Below, in pieces: positions 22,243 through 35,900 of a stretch of DNA of 64,000 nucleotides; within the stretch, counting starts at the first letter, position 1; the number at the start of each line of letters is the position of its first letter. The stretch comes from Monosporascus cannonballus (taxonomy: Eukaryota; Ascomycota; Sordariomycetes; Xylariales): contig QJNS01000149.1 of NCBI GenBank assembly GCA_004154925.1, positions 124,001-188,000 on the forward strand, written 5' to 3'. The position numbers were made by a program, and so were the translations under genes. Under the pieces are notes generated by a model. That model was not told the DNA's origin. It saw nothing but the letters and a program-made list of their open reading frames with translations, and made no database searches.

Positions 22243-25200
22243 AATATTTCCTCCATTTAAACTATTAATCCCTAACAGCGTTAATAAATTAATATAATTC
22301 GGTCGTAAATAAAACTACGTACGGTAATTAAATGTTTTTCGTATATAAATACCTAAATTATATTATATTATATGCTGATACAACGATAATTAATACGTAT
22401 TATATTAAACAATTAATTATATTCCGTTTAACTTTTTATTTTTATCTTATTTTTAACCTCATTTTATTTAATTTTTCGTTTTATTTCGCATTTTTATTTC
22501 GGTTCTTTTTAAGTACAGTTTACGTCTTATTTTTAGTCTTTATATTTATTTTTTGTAAATAATTTTATAAAAAAATAATATTTTTATACCGGTAACGGCT
22601 AGAAATTCCTTAAACGCTACATTTTTAATGCCGACGATAAGCCGGACCCTAAATATGCCATAAACAGCAATAAGCCGTATTATATTTACGTAACATAGCA
22701 TTATTTCGATTATCGTATCATTTATATTTAAATTTCGGGGGTTTGAAATTGTATTATAATTAATTATTACTATAAAAGCTTTTATACAATAAACATTTAT
22801 TTTTATTATTGTTAATATTGCGATTAAGTCTTTATTTAAATTCCGATAACCTTTAAAGATATTATTCAAATTATCGTTTATTTTGCCGTCAAAAGCTAAA
22901 AGTTAATCGACGAACTTAAGGCGGTTCGTATTATAGGTACCAAATCCGCTCGTAATAACATGCTTACGATCGGTTACCGAATCGACGTTTTTCTCAAAAT
23001 TAAATTCGTCTGTAAGGCGGTTACCATTAAGAAATATTGTTTTTTTTTGGTATTAAAAATGGATTTTTCATTATCAATTATATTTACAAAGCTCTAGTTT
23101 TAACGTTATTTTATAGGTTTACAAACTTAAGTTATATTTATAAACATCCTAAGTTTTCCTCTATTATCTTTCTGTTAATTTCCCATTAGGCGTAATTTTA
23201 TAATATTTTTATAAATAAGAAAACTTTCGAAAATCGTTATATCGTTATATTTCTTGCCTACAAATATTTTCTGCCTATTTTTGGACATTTAAATAACTGT
23301 AATATTTATTAATAACTATAATTAAAAAAGCCTTTACTTAATAAGGCCGCTATTACGCTTAGATACCTTAAACGTTTTAAAGGCGATAACTTGTTTCCGA
23401 TTAGCGACCGATTATATTTCGATTATTTGGCCCTTATTTTTCCTAAAATATAGGACGTTTCCGAAGCTTTTTCGAGTTTTACGACTAATTAAATTAATAA
23501 ACGTACCTGCCTTTTGCCGTCGTATATTTTTCGAATTCTTTTCCGATATTCCTATATAAATTTCCCTAATATGCCTAGTAAGGGCTAATTAACGTAAGAC
23601 TTAATAACTAAGCGCAAAACTCTATCTTCGATATAAAAATTCGATGTTTTTATATTATTTATGTCTTTTCGTTTATTTTTATTTTGTTTACAAAAAAATT
23701 ATTGTTATTTAATAGGTCAATTTCCAACCGATATATGATAAGGTTATTATTTTTTTTTGAAAATCCCAAAGTAACTATATAATTAATATTTTAAATTTAA
23801 TATTTTGATTTTACTCAAAGGTATTTTCCATAATTTTATATTTATTAAGCAGCCGATTTCCGATAAAGCTGTTATTATTTTATAACCTTTAAGTTATTTT
23901 ATTTCTTATATACATATTTAACTTTATTCTTATAACGTTATAATATTTTAAAAACGTATTTAAAATATTTGCGTTACTTTCGCTTATTGCGGTAATAAAA
24001 ATTGTCCTTTATTATCTATTTTTCTTATTTCTTTATTAAGTCTGGTAAAAGTATTAAAATATCGCTCGGTTCCCGGTCATAGTATGGTTTTCATAAGCAT
24101 ATTAAAAATATATTATATATTCGTTAATATTTAGTATAACGGATTATTTTATACGCTGAAAAGCCTCTTTGCTTTTTGATCGCAACTCGGACGTAAATAA
24201 GTATTAACTTTTTATTTTTGTACTTGTAGTGTTTAAACCATAAATTTACTTATTGTCTTAATTAAAATTTCAAAAGCGTATAATGCAGATTATAATATTT
24301 CTTTTAAGTTATCGTTATTTTTTCCTAATATTCGTATATTATTCGGTAAACAGTCGTTATTTTCTCGAAACGCTTTTTAACTTCTTATACTTATTCCTTA
24401 AACCTTTATAAAAATATTTTATTATTTTTATATAATATCTATATAAAATTTCTAACGGAAAACGGCCGTTAAATACGTTTCGCATATTATTATACACGAA
24501 TTTCGTATTTTGTAATAACTTTATTTAATTATCTTAATATTTCTTAACATAATTACGGAAATAATATTTTAAGATTTAATAAGTACGTTCCCTTTACCTA
24601 TCGGCTTACAAATAATAAGTAATCGACACTAATCGGTCAATTGGAACCGTGCGCCTATCTATTTCTTATCAAAACATGGGCTTTTTATACCGGATATAAT
24701 ATTACAAATATATTAAATAAAATTAAGCAAAAATAATAACTTCGTAAAGCTTTGATTAATTTAACTATACTTTATATAATACGTTAAGTATTATAATAAA
24801 TGCTGAAATTATCGTTACGAAAATACTACTTTACGTATTATTACATAGAATTTGAAAGTTTTACTATGTAAAAGGTTAATACCACGTAAAACTTTACTTT
24901 CTATTCGTAGATGATATAATTAAAATGATAATTAACTATAAAAACAAAACATTTATATATTAATTTATGCATAGATATTCGCCGGTTATTTTTTACAATA
25001 TTTCTGTAATTTATGATAATAATGTGAACGTGGTATTTTCAAGTGAGAAATCGGCCAGTGCACTGTTCCATTTGGTCTCCAAGTAGATATTTGCCGTTTT
25101 ATTTTTCGCTTTTTATAAAATTCCGCCCAAAATTAATTCGGTAACATTTTATCCTCATTATTAATAATTTTAATTAATATATCGAATCTGTATTTAATTT

Positions 25201-26700
25201 CGTCGTAAATTAATCGAGTTAATTCTGTTATGATTAAAGTTTTAATAATAGAAATAAATAATTTTAATTTTGTAAAACAGTCGACGATCACTAGAATTAC
25301 GTAGTACTTTAATCCATTTAAACTTAGGCTTTTAAGAAGTCCCGTAATAAAGTTTTATAAGATTTTTTAAAAACGTTATTTAAATAACGGCAAAGGCTAT
25401 AATTATATATATAATTTAAAATATAACTTTATTATACCTTAATAATTCGGATATTAATGAATATATTTTGGGATATTATTTGATATATTTTCCTAATAAA
25501 ATATTTTAGTTATAAATTTCTACGTACGGACATATGTTATATATTTTACTTTCGAATTATTATAGTATAAATTAATTAATTATTTCGTAAAGCATTTTGA
25601 AACAAATTTACGAATCTTTTCCGATAATATAAAACCTTATTTAAATTTAAAAAATGTCTTTTCTTTATACCTGTTTGGTATTTAATTATTCGTACTAATT
25701 CTATAATATTTAGATTTTTAATCTATATCCTTCAGACCTAATCGTAAAACTATCGACAGATTTTCGGTCGTAATACCGTTTTGTTCTTAGCTAACTTTTT
25801 CGCCAAAAAACGTAAAACATATTAATTATTAATAACAACCTTATTATTAATTTTATTTTTTTTTGATTTTTCGGAACCCCGATCGTATTACGGTTACAAT
25901 TTACGGTTACCATTATTTAACCGTTAATCATATTATTATTGCAATTCGCGTTTATAGTATTATTAGTAAGCGATAAATTCGGCAAATATATAATTCTTTA
26001 TTTTTTTTTCCAAAATTTCTTACGATCGTATAACGAAAGTTCTCCGCTTTTTGTACGCGGATAATAATTATCTGAATTTTTGCTCTCTAAAATCTGTCTA
26101 GAAATTTTATAGCGAATAAATCTTGCGTTATTTTTACAAGGCCTTTTGCCCCCTTATAATATTTTAAATCGCGTTAAATATCTGTAACCATTTTCGGTAT
26201 TTTTTTCGACATATTATTCGTAAATCCGAATTTTTTAGATAATATAAGGTTTACGTCTTTATACGCGATTTCTTTTAACATCTAATCCGGGCGTCTAAAT
26301 AACTTATTTATCGAATTGGCGGGGTCCGGTTAATATTGGATTTCAAAATCAAATTATATAAAGTAATACACTTATCGGGCTAGCCTTTTTTTAAAGTTAC
26401 GCACTAACGCCTTCATTATGTTTTTAACGCTATATAATCGATAAATGTTAAGAAATCTTTTTCCGTACCTTTAAGATATTACTATTAATATTTCAAACTT
26501 TTTATAATAGCTAATAATTTTTGTTATCTTAAAGCCTATTGTTTTTCGGTTAAACCTAGTTTTTGCGACCAGTATGTAATTAAGTGCTAATACTTTCCGT
26601 ATATTTATAAAAATATCTTTAATAGGGCTTTTGCTAAGGCGTTTATTTTAACCCTTGTATTTTTAGCGTTATTCTAATATCCGAAAATAGTCGTCGACTA
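22243..26700 (-). pseudogene. element B RNase H, integrase and 3' region, strongly eroded
   Basis: By position, between RT and the 3' LTR, this should hold RNase H, integrase and any C-terminal domain. One patch near 25.09-25.02 kb stays readable on the minus strand (KTANIYLETKWNSALADFSL). A 107-codon minus frame at 22869-22546 is open but unrecognised. The stretch is about 1 kb longer than in element C, so B has an extra segment or a small insertion that I could not define. Confidence 0.45.
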
Positions 26701-26749
26701 AAAAAATATTTTTTAAATTTCGGAACGTTTTATTAATTTTTTTAAACTA

Positions 26750-27450
26750 TTAAAAATTTGCTGTTTTATTTTTACCCTGCGCCTTTTTTAAAAATCTAAT
26801 AATGAGTTCGATAATATACAAATAATATGCGATAAATTTTCGATAAAAATTGGCAAATTCTTGAAACCTTTAAATATTATAAATTGATTTTAGCTTTGGC
26901 CATATCTCGATAACGTCTACCCGTTCGCGGTCTATTTCTAGGCCGTCGATATTAATTACGAATTCTAAAAAATATATTCTTTTTTAATATTTCGTATTTG
27001 AATATATTAGCAAATAATTAATATTATAATAACTATGCGTAAACCAATTAAAAATACTTCATATATTCCTATTTATTCTTCGAATAAAAAATTATATTAT
27101 TTTAATATTTTACGTATATAGAATTAATTAATTCAATTAATATCTTATATATAGGCTTAAAACGTAATTAACGTATTAATAAAGCCATATAACATTACCG
27201 TATATTTAAACTTCTCGTATTACGTTCGAAAATAGTTTTTTATTAGTTACTTCTTTTTGGTTCTGATACAGTAATAAATATTTTTAAAATTAATTTTCGA
27301 AAATATCTTGGTTAATTTTAAGCGATGTATTATTTTTAAAACGGAAAATAATGGGTATCGGTTTTTTATCGTTACTCGATTTAAACCCTTATAATCGACG
27401 TACAATTAGTAACTGCAGTTCTTTTTAGGCATAAACAATACTGGTGTCCT
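26750..27450 (-). pseudogene. element B reverse transcriptase relic
   Basis: Minus strand, from high to low coordinates: TPVLFMPKKN and LYVDYKGLNRVTIKNRYPL (equivalent to RxxVDYRxLNxxTxKxRYPLP, RT motifs 2-3), then LEFVINIDGLEIDRERVDVI and IWPKLKSIYNI with RFQEFANFYRKFIAYYL, equivalent to the FLGxVIxxxGIxxDPxKVxxIxxWPxPxxxxxVxxFLGxxNFYRRFI segment after the catalytic site. This fixes both the gypsy type and the orientation. Stops prevent function. Confidence 0.8.
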
Positions 27451-29666
27451 TACATCTATTTTCGAATAACATATTCGGCTTATTTTTAGATTTTTTTTTC
27501 GGATATATTTTTTTGAATACCTTTTTTTAAGCTTCCGAAATAAGGTATATTAGATCGAATAAAGGCGTTTTATCCAGGATCAGATATATTATATATTTTG
27601 CCTCTAATAATTAAGCTATTTCTTTCGTTATTTTTTTCGGAATACATTTGTCGAAAATTCTTTAAGTATACAAAAAGGTTAATTATTTCTATTCCTGTTA
27701 TTCTTCGAATTCCGGAATATTTAACTTCTCGGTTAAACTTGTTAATTTAACGATGTAAATTTGTTTAGTAGAAAGTATTAAGTTTGCAATTTTTATTTAT
27801 TAACCTTTTGTCATAATCCGTACAATTATTACTATATAATTATAATTAACAAAATGCTGAATTTATTTATTGTGAAACTGAATAATAAAAAGTCCAGCGC
27901 CTTTTAATTACAGCATATTATAAAGTAAATTTATATAAATTTTTATTTATTCTTATTGTTATCCGTTATGCTAATAACGATTTTATAAGCCTTATAATAT
28001 GTAATATATATGCCGTTAACGCCGGTAAAACCGAGGATATATACGGAAATTAATTAGAAATTAAACTTTCTTATTAATTTTCTACTTATAATATTTACTT
28101 ATACTTCGGTATCTATATTTAGTTATATTGCTATATCTTTCGTATTTTTCATAATAAATGCCTTCTTTTTGCAAGGTAGTTTTATTCCGACCATTCTGTA
28201 ATTATCAGCCGAAATAAACTGGACGTATATGCTTATTTTCGCTCCTTTTTCGGGTTTATATCTAGGAACCGATTCTATTTATCGTTATATATTATGATAT
28301 TTTATACGGCTTTCGAAAATCGGTTTCCGTATAGCCAAGATAATAAGGTTTTCGTATCTTTCTTAGGTTTACATTTTACGCTTTTATAACTTAGCGTCCT
28401 ATAATTATAATATATAAATAAGTTCTTATAAAAATTAAGGATATCAAATCGTATAAATTTATTTCTATCGGAATTAAGTCGGCGATTATTTGCTTTCTAA
28501 ATATAATAACGCTCGCGGTCTTTATTGTTTTTATATAATACCTTTAATTTGCTTTAAGGATCTTTTTTTTTTCCAAGATATTAAAATAAGATCGTTTATC
28601 TTTATTAATACCTTTAACAGAAAATAGTCGGTTTTTTTTGCCTTTTTTAAGCGTCCTAATAACGTTTTGCTTTACTTATTACATAATTAATTCGTTTTCA
28701 TTCAACGTTTTTTTATAATAACATATTTCATAATCTTGATATAAATTTGTAAAAATAATTAAAAATAAAATGTTTATTATTCCAAGTGTTTTTCAGATTA
28801 AGAGCATCCGTAAACTTTATTTTGTAAATTAAGAACCTTTATTTAACATAAAGGTTTAACGGTAATTAATTAGATTGGTATTATAATCCCAGAAGATATT
28901 CCTTACATTTCTTATATAAAAATATAAGATTTACGTAGTTTTTTCTAATAAAAATCTATAAATCTTTTATTTTTAATTTTATTTCATAATTGAAATAATT
29001 AAGCGTAACTTAATATAATCGTTAAATACTTATAATAAAAACGTTTACATGGTCTATACCTTATTAAATATAAATAAAGGTATTCGGCTGTAACTTTTCG
29101 ATATAAGTTTTAATAATAGCTTTTATTTAATTTTCTTTTTTTAATTAACGTACGTTGGAAACTTTTCGATTAATTATAATATAATATTTATATATCGTTT
29201 TAGACTTTTATAATAATATCGTATTTAATTGATAAAGTTTTGTTTTTTTAAAATTACGTTATTATTTATTATTTAGCTAATTATCGAAAAAATTCCGAAT
29301 ATTATTTATTTTGTTAACAAATATTTTCCATAATCTGGTTATTATTCAAAAATTTAACCTTTTTTTATTTTAAATTCCGAGACGCGGTTGTTATATTACG
29401 TCCGTTTTCTAACCGTTTAATTCACGGTTATTAAGACGTATTTTTATAATATACATAAAGTATTTCGAATTTTCGAAAATTATAATTCATTGTTTATTAA
29501 AGTTTTGTTATAAGCTTTTTCGCCTATTTCCGTACCGTAATCGATCGTTTATCGGTTGGGTTCCGATCGGCAGTTTTTTTAATTAATAACCTAAGTTCGT
29601 TTTGTAATCGGCGAACTTTGTTTTTGGTAGTTATCGTATTATTTTCTATATTAAAAATAAAGAAAT
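27451..29666 (-). pseudogene. element B gag and protease region, eroded
   Basis: Lies between the 5' LTR and RT, where gypsy elements carry gag and the aspartic protease. Frames are too broken for me to read a zinc knuckle or a protease active site. Called by position only. Confidence 0.4.
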
Positions 29667-29861
29667 TGTAATATAATAAGTAGTTAAGGGCTAAGGTAAG
29701 ATAACCCCCGACCAGTTGCAGAACCTATTCAAAGAAGTAAATGTATTAAGTTATTTTCATCTGGCGTTTCTTATTAGCTGCTAGATGGTTATTTGTGCTG
29801 GCGCGTAGATCTGTAGCTGGTCGGACATCAGCCGCAGCTCTATAGGAGCTGTATTCTCACA
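29667..29861 (-). repeat. element B 5' LTR
   Basis: 195 bp, starts TGTAATATAATAAG and ends TCTCACA on the plus strand. Less mutated than the left copy in its right half, where it keeps GGCGCG and CAGCCGCAGC. Confidence 0.9.
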
Positions 29862-29944
29862 GCTTTTTCGAACTTCTTAGCTTTCCTATCTAGGTCCCCA
29901 GGTGGTACCGATTTATCGGATGGTACATTATCGATAGAAACCAT
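29862..29944 (-). pseudogene. element A pol segment, upstream half of the split frame
   Basis: Frame starting at an ATG (29944) with MVSIDNVPSDKSVPPGDLD, then basic residues up to the target duplication (29862-29866, GCTTT). Continues in frame at 22042. The local sequence is less AT-rich than most of element A. Confidence 0.55.
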
Positions 29945-32911
29945 ATTGTGTTACTTGGGTTTATATACAATATTAATTTGAATCGTTTTTTTTTCGTTTT
30001 CTTTCTAATACTATTACATATCTTTTTCTATAATATTCTGTATAATATATATGCTAATTTTTATTATCGAACTATTTCAAGATCTTATCTCTAAAATTTA
30101 ACTAATTTCTTATGACCTCTTAAATTGTTTTATAATTTTAATTAAGAAATATTTTCTTAATCGAAAATACTTACAGGCTTACAACGAATTTATTTGTTTT
30201 TTCGTTATTAAACTTATTTATACTAATAAAACAGCTGATAAGTTTACCGGCTGCATTTTTTAAATTAATTATCCGCACAGATATTGCGGTTAGTTTGCCC
30301 TGTCGTTATTAAGAGAATAATAATTTTCGTCGGATCGAACTCTGGAGTTTTTCCATTACCGTTAAATCTATATATAATATTATTTAGGGTTGCATTATAA
30401 AATTAAATCCCAATATTAATAATTATATTGCGCAGTTGTCGTCGATAACAAAAAAATATTAATTAATTAATTAACTAACCAAATCGAAACCTCTATTAGA
30501 ATTTCGAATTTGGTCTTTTTTGAAATTAAATCTCATAAAAACCCTGTATTTATCGCATTATTAGCCTATATTTCTTAATATACGACAAAATTATAACATT
30601 CGATTCGTTTCCGATATCGATAATGCCATTAATTAGTTTTTTTCTTCCTTCAAAATTAACTTTAATAATAAATTGAAATAACACAATAATATATTCGGTC
30701 GAATTATATTATTATACGGAGAAAATATTGGCCTTTTTTTAATTTTTCCGGCATATATACAATATCTATAATTAAGATCTTAAAACTTTATTGAGGTTTC
30801 ATAGATATAGATCCGCGGACTTTTATCTTTATTATTTTAATCGTTTTCTTAGTTTTACGATTTATTGTTTTCAAGGTTCTTATGGCTATAAAATTCTTAA
30901 AAACTTTACTAAAGTCCGAGCAAACCTTAATTAATTCCGACCAAATAATTTCGAATATTTTCTTCGTATTTTCGTAAATCTTAATTTTTTAACACTTTAT
31001 TAATTACTTATTAAAGAAATTTACCATAACTAAGGATATAATTCGTGTATATGTTAATTTCGACAATTGGAAATAAAGGTCCGTTTTATATAAGTTCATT
31101 ATTATCGACCTTGTTTCTTTTTTAAATTTGTCGATATTTTTATCTTTTTACCAGATGGCTTGGTTAACATAATATTAATAAAGGTAAAGAGTTAATTATT
31201 TATATCGACTTTTAATACGCGGATTTCCTTAAGTTACCGACTATCTTTGTTTTTAATAAGGTCGTTCTGAAGCTAATTGATTAAATGTGCTTTTTTATAA
31301 AATAATTTATCGTTATTTAAAATAAAACAGAATATATTAATCTTAATAATACGATTTTAATTAATACGGAGCTCCGATCGGTTATATTTTAAGATTATCG
31401 TAAAATAAGAGACGTCCGGAGTACTAAAATAGGTAAAATCTTGGTTAATATTAAATCTGGATTTTTCTAGTCCTTTAAAGATTTTCCGTCAATAATTATA
31501 ATATTTTATCTAATTTCTGAAATAATTAGAAAAGTTACATAAATAATATATCTATTTTAAAATCTTTTTCCAAATAAAACCTTTCTTATCTATTATCTAA
31601 TTTTGGAATATCGTCGGAAATTATATTATACCCAAATTAAATCGATTAAATTTAAATTTAAAAAAATCGTATATTAGTTATTATCAAGCGAAATTAAATT
31701 GGTTTCCTTTATATTTGAATATAACCTATACGTACATATTACGTATCTTTATTTACTACAAAACCAACAAATTTCTTTTTCTGAATTGCTAAATCGTTTT
31801 TTTCCGTGGCCTTAATAACTACCTTAATAACCATTTTGTCTATAATAAAATCCAATTATGCTAAAATAGTTCGGTTAAAAATTCATTATATTAATCGATA
31901 AATCGGCATTATTACATTATGCCCAAGACAGTTCCTGGCTTAAAGGCACGTAATATTACGATACTCGGTAACCTTACGATTTCTTATTTTTTTAAAGTCG
32001 TTAAAATTCTGAATTTATCGTACTTAGATAATTTTTAACATCTATAAAGCATTAATAATCTCCGATATCTAATTACGTTTTGTCGATAAAGAAAACTTAC
32101 GTCTAAAATTACTTTATCGAAAAGGTCTAAGGCCTTATTATTGTACCTTCTTTATCTAATTAAAATCAAAACCAACCGCATGTAATAGTTGCTTTTGCTC
32201 TTAATATCTAATTAATCCAGCCTTATTAAAAACCTAATCTCTAATTAATATTATTACGGTATTATAAAGCGTTATATACAAATTTTTGAACTTTATAAAT
32301 AAGTTATTAAAAACTTTTTCCATATATTTATTTAAAAATCTCTTCAATAAGCTTTTAATATATTGGTCCTTATGTGCAATTTTGTCTATAAATTTGGTTT
32401 TTAATAATATCGCAAACCTTAATAACATATTTTAAACAATATTTACAAACTTAATTAAATTATTACGTTAAATTTATTTTGTTAATATCCTTAATCAATC
32501 TTTAATAATCCGTACTTATTTTAAATTTAATAACTTAACAAGTTTAAAATATTTCTAAGCGCTTTATTTTAAATATTAATATCTTTAAAGATAACTTTAA
32601 TTCGATTTTTCATAAAAAAGTTATTTATTTAATAAGGTAACTTATTAATTATTTCAGCCTTTATAAATTTATACATCCGATATAGCCTACCAACTCTCTT
32701 AAGCCAGTTAGTAACCGCAGTAGTAGAAAAACAGGAATTTTAGAAAACGGACGTATCCGGCAATACCATAAAAAAATAAACTTATCTATAATATCTATCG
32801 GAAATTCGTATTTATATTAATCAAGAAATTCAAAACATATATTTTACAAGTAAACATTATGAATTTAATAGAAATTTATGAAAAAATCTAAATTAGCTAA
32901 ACGTATCGTTT
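29945..32911 (-). pseudogene. element A gag/protease region, eroded
   Basis: RIP-type DNA between elements B and C. By order it should carry the gag end and protease of element A on the minus strand. No motif is readable with confidence. A 64-codon minus frame at 32428-32234 is open but featureless. Confidence 0.4.
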
Positions 32912-32916
32912 TTCAG
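32912..32916. repeat. target site duplication TTCAG, left of element C
   Basis: TTCAG immediately before the LTR start TGTGACG; identical to 39674-39678. Confidence 0.8.
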
Positions 32917-33338
32917 TGTGACGAGCTATAGGGTTTAACCAACTATTAAACCTTGAGTCGACGGGTTTATGTTGGCAGGTGTATCGTGGGAATCTGAGCA
33001 ATGGATACAGTGATCGTATTACGTCTCGTAGTGCCAAGGGTGCCTTGGGTAACGATGTTATATTGCAAGCTGAAGCTATCTAGATTATGGAATTAATGAG
33101 CGTATATATCCTTTTTTTTTAGCTGGATTACTACCAGTAAATTGGTAATCCGGCTTACTGGTTTATTACTAATAAGTTGGTGATCCGGCTTATTAGCTTA
33201 CTACCAGTAAATTGGTAATCCGGCTTACTGGCTTACTACCAGTAAGTTGGTAATTTATTACGTAACTTAATTTACATAATTTTCTTGGCCTTTTCCGTTA
33301 CGACCGTTCTTAGAGGCCGTAACTTGTTAGGTCGAATA
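32917..33338 (-). repeat. element C 3' LTR
   Basis: About 422 bp. It contains four tandem copies of a 36-bp unit (33123-33258), one more than the other LTR. The left third is unusually little mutated, keeping runs such as GTCGACGGGTTTATGTTGGC and GTGCCAAGGGTGCCTTGGGT, whereas the same bases in the right LTR show G-to-A changes. Confidence 0.85.
33123..33258. repeat. 36-bp tandem repeat in element C left LTR, four units
   Basis: Unit approximately GGCTTACTACCAGTAAATTG plus GTAATCCGGCTTACT. Each unit holds short inverted halves (CCAGTAA / TTACTGG), so each can fold into a small hairpin. Confidence 0.8.
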
Positions 33339-33413
33339 CAATTTCCCTTTTCCCAAAATCTTGTTCTTAAGATTTCTTTTTCTCCTGGTAAGTTTTTTTT
33401 ATATACCTTTAAT

Positions 33414-33964
33414 ATGTTTTCCGGTAAGTCCAAACCCCGTTTTCGTAAATCCGAACAGCAATTTGTCTTAGTTAATTTAATTAAATTTAAAAATTTTAAT
33501 ATAATGCTTTATTTTTTTATTTTGTTTAACAATATAATTGCCAAATAATATATGGGGTTTTTCGTTATAAAAAATATATCTATCTAGGTCGTTCGTATAA
33601 TGGAATAAAAGTTCTTATTTTTATAATTAATCGTTATATTACAAAATCGAAAAAATTAAAAAAAGAAAAATTAATAGCCGAAAACTCTTTGTTCGAAAAA
33701 TTTACGCGTTTTTTTCGCATATGTCGTTAACGTTAATATTATTAATCTTAAGGTACGAAACTTATTAATCGTACCCTTTAATCCTTAGATATTTTTAACA
33801 ATTTTACGTAATTGGGATCGAAATCCGTAATTAAGGTTTAGGCCTTAGAAAAAATAGATGTTATTAATTGGAATGCAATAGACCCAGGGTTTTTTTCCGT
33901 GGATTTCGTAAATTAAGATATTATTATTTCGGGTGGTTCCGCCGTTGTTAATAAAAATTCTTAA
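33414..33964 (+). pseudogene. antisense coiled-coil frame next to element C 3' LTR
   Basis: On the strand opposite to pol, between chromodomain and LTR. It starts MFSGKSKPRFRKSEQQFVLV, has a middle part rich in Lys, Glu and Arg that looks coiled-coil (KLKKEKLIAENSLFEKFTRF), and ends VINWNAIDPGFFSVDF and SGGSAVVNKNS before a stop. Frame changes and stops interrupt it. A frame of the same plan lies at the same place in element D. It resembles a class of small hypothetical proteins common near fungal retrotransposons; its role is unknown. Confidence 0.5.
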
Positions 33965-33979
33965 TAGGCGTTAGGCGTC

Positions 33980-34085
33980 AATAAAACTCTTAGCGGGTTC
34001 CCAAATATTTTCGGAATCTGGGTATTCTTTTTATTTGATTAGGTACTAGGTAAATCCGTTTTGTTTTCGCATGTTAAATATTTTT
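33980..34085 (-). pseudogene. element C chromodomain relic
   Basis: Minus strand: MRKQNGFT, stop, YLIK, stop, KEYPDSENIWEPAKS. The YLIKWKGYPxxENTWEP core is the signature of the chromodomain at the end of integrase in many fungal gypsy elements, thought to guide insertion into heterochromatin. The two stops stand where the aligned copies have Gln and Trp. Confidence 0.75.
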
Positions 34086-34089
34086 TTCA

Positions 34090-35900
34090 TTTTATATACT
34101 TGTTCGTTTTTGATTTTTACGTTATTTTATGCCATATGCATTTTAATTATATTTGTTATTAATTCGAATAAAGAAATATGAAAAATTAAATGGAATTTAA
34201 TCTTTGGTAAATTATTTAATTAATAATTATTTTTTGAAGTTTTTTGGCGATTTTATATAAACCGATATACTTAAAATCGAGTTTTTTGCTAAATATTTTG
34301 TTTAAATATTTTTGGAACGAGAAAAACTATTTTTTCTTTTTCGAAAATTAATTTTTTTAACTTTTTTTGGTTATAATATGTACTTATTTAATTCCGTACG
34401 AATTCTAATTTTATTTTTATTTTTTTATATAATTATTGTAATTGTTTTAATATAAGGATTATTTTAATATTAATTGGATTGTCGTTATGCTTTTTTTTAT
34501 AAATTTTCGAAATAAAATTAAAATTTAAGTTCGTAAATATTATTTTGATATTTTCGTAATAATTAATATTATAAATAAATTATATAATTAATAATTTTTT
34601 AACCTAATTAATTTGTTCAGAATTAGTATAATATTGTAAATAAACTTTTAAAATTTAATTTATTTATTTTTTTTATTTATTTATATAAAATTTAACTACG
34701 TTAAATAACTTATAATTTTAGCCGATTTATGTTATTAGGCTTTGTTAAAATTTTAATGCAAATATTAATTTTTTATTTGATATAATTTTTATTAATAATT
34801 TGTATATATTGAAAATATATTTAAAGAAAATATATGTTAATTGTTCGGCATTTATATCCTTATAATATGGTAAAAAAATAAAAAAGTTTGTAATTCGGTT
34901 AACGATTACGAAAATATTGTTATAATATATTTTTGTAGCTAGATTTTGTAATATAGGAAATTTGGTAATAAAGTTAAATAAAACTAAATATCATAATCGT
35001 TTTGCAATTAATAATAGTTATAATTCTCCGTGTGGCTTATGTCGTCGAATTTTTGCTCTGGCGCAAATATCGTATTGCCGTATAACTTTTTATATTATTA
35101 ATTTTATTTTGGGAAAGAAATATATGCGTTAAAATCGCTTTAAGGTTTTATAAATCCCTGGATATTTATATAATTAATATTCGTATATTTTTCGTTTTAA
35201 ATTTTTTTGATATTTTTTTAAAATTTGTATTTTATCCGTTTTTTGGTTTTTTGAGAAACCGTTATTATGCTATTAAATTTTTTGATGCATATCGCAAGGT
35301 ACCGCCCGAATTATCGCAATTTGTTGTAGGCGTAAATATCTTTTTGTAATAATATTAAAAATTATATAGCTAATTTTAACTAATTTTTTTTCGAAGTTTG
35401 GTTACTTGCTTAAAGCATTTGCTTTGCCGTTTTCTAATTTTTTTCTTATGGATAATAACGAAATTAATGTTCGCCAATTTTTTTACGTATTTTAATTATC
35501 GTTTTGTAAGTTTTCTAATTGTGATAAATTAGGTAAGATTTTAATAATCCGTATAAACCTTAACTTAATACAAATTTTTCTTTAAAAAATGCCTAAATTT
35601 TCGAAATACTATAATAATGGCTATAAATTCCTTATTTAAAATGCCGTAATTAAATTCGGCTTTTTTTAATTTATACGAAAAAAATGTAATAAGGTATAAT
35701 TTGTTTTAATTATTTCGTTATCCGACTATTACGCTTAACGCATAATCTAAAATATCGGTTTTTAACTTAACGGAATAATTTAGATCGTATATAATTAATA
35801 TTAACTCGTTAATAATTATATCCTTAATAACCTAAAATGCTTTTTCCGTATCTGGCGTCCATTTAAATTCCTTTTTTTTTCGTAAAATTTGTTAAAGGTA
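34090..35900 (-). pseudogene. element C RNase H and integrase region
   Basis: Lies between RT and chromodomain on the minus strand and aligns with the integrase-bearing part of elements D and E. Frames are heavily broken here; domain identity comes mainly from the better preserved copy E. Confidence 0.5.

Larger units (their letters stand above)
22048..29861 (-). mobile_element. element B: complete but RIP-killed Ty3/gypsy retrotransposon
   Basis: 7,814 bp between two 195-bp LTRs that begin TG and end CA (TA in the left copy), flanked by identical 5-bp duplications GCTTT. Coding is on the minus strand, so the 5' LTR is the right one. A purine-rich tract (GGAGGAAA on the minus strand) lies next to the left LTR, as expected for the polypurine tract. 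Recognisable pol motifs lie at 27.45-26.75 kb. It is inserted in element A. Confidence 0.9.

Noticed and set aside
22332..22562. 76-codon hydrophobic plus-strand frame rich in Phe, Leu and Ile
   Set aside because: AT-rich sequence next to the element B LTR gives such residues by composition alone; the coding strand of B is the minus strand.
33123..33258. CRISPR-like array of 36-bp units
   Set aside because: The units are contiguous without unique spacers, lie in a retrotransposon LTR, and the host is a fungus.
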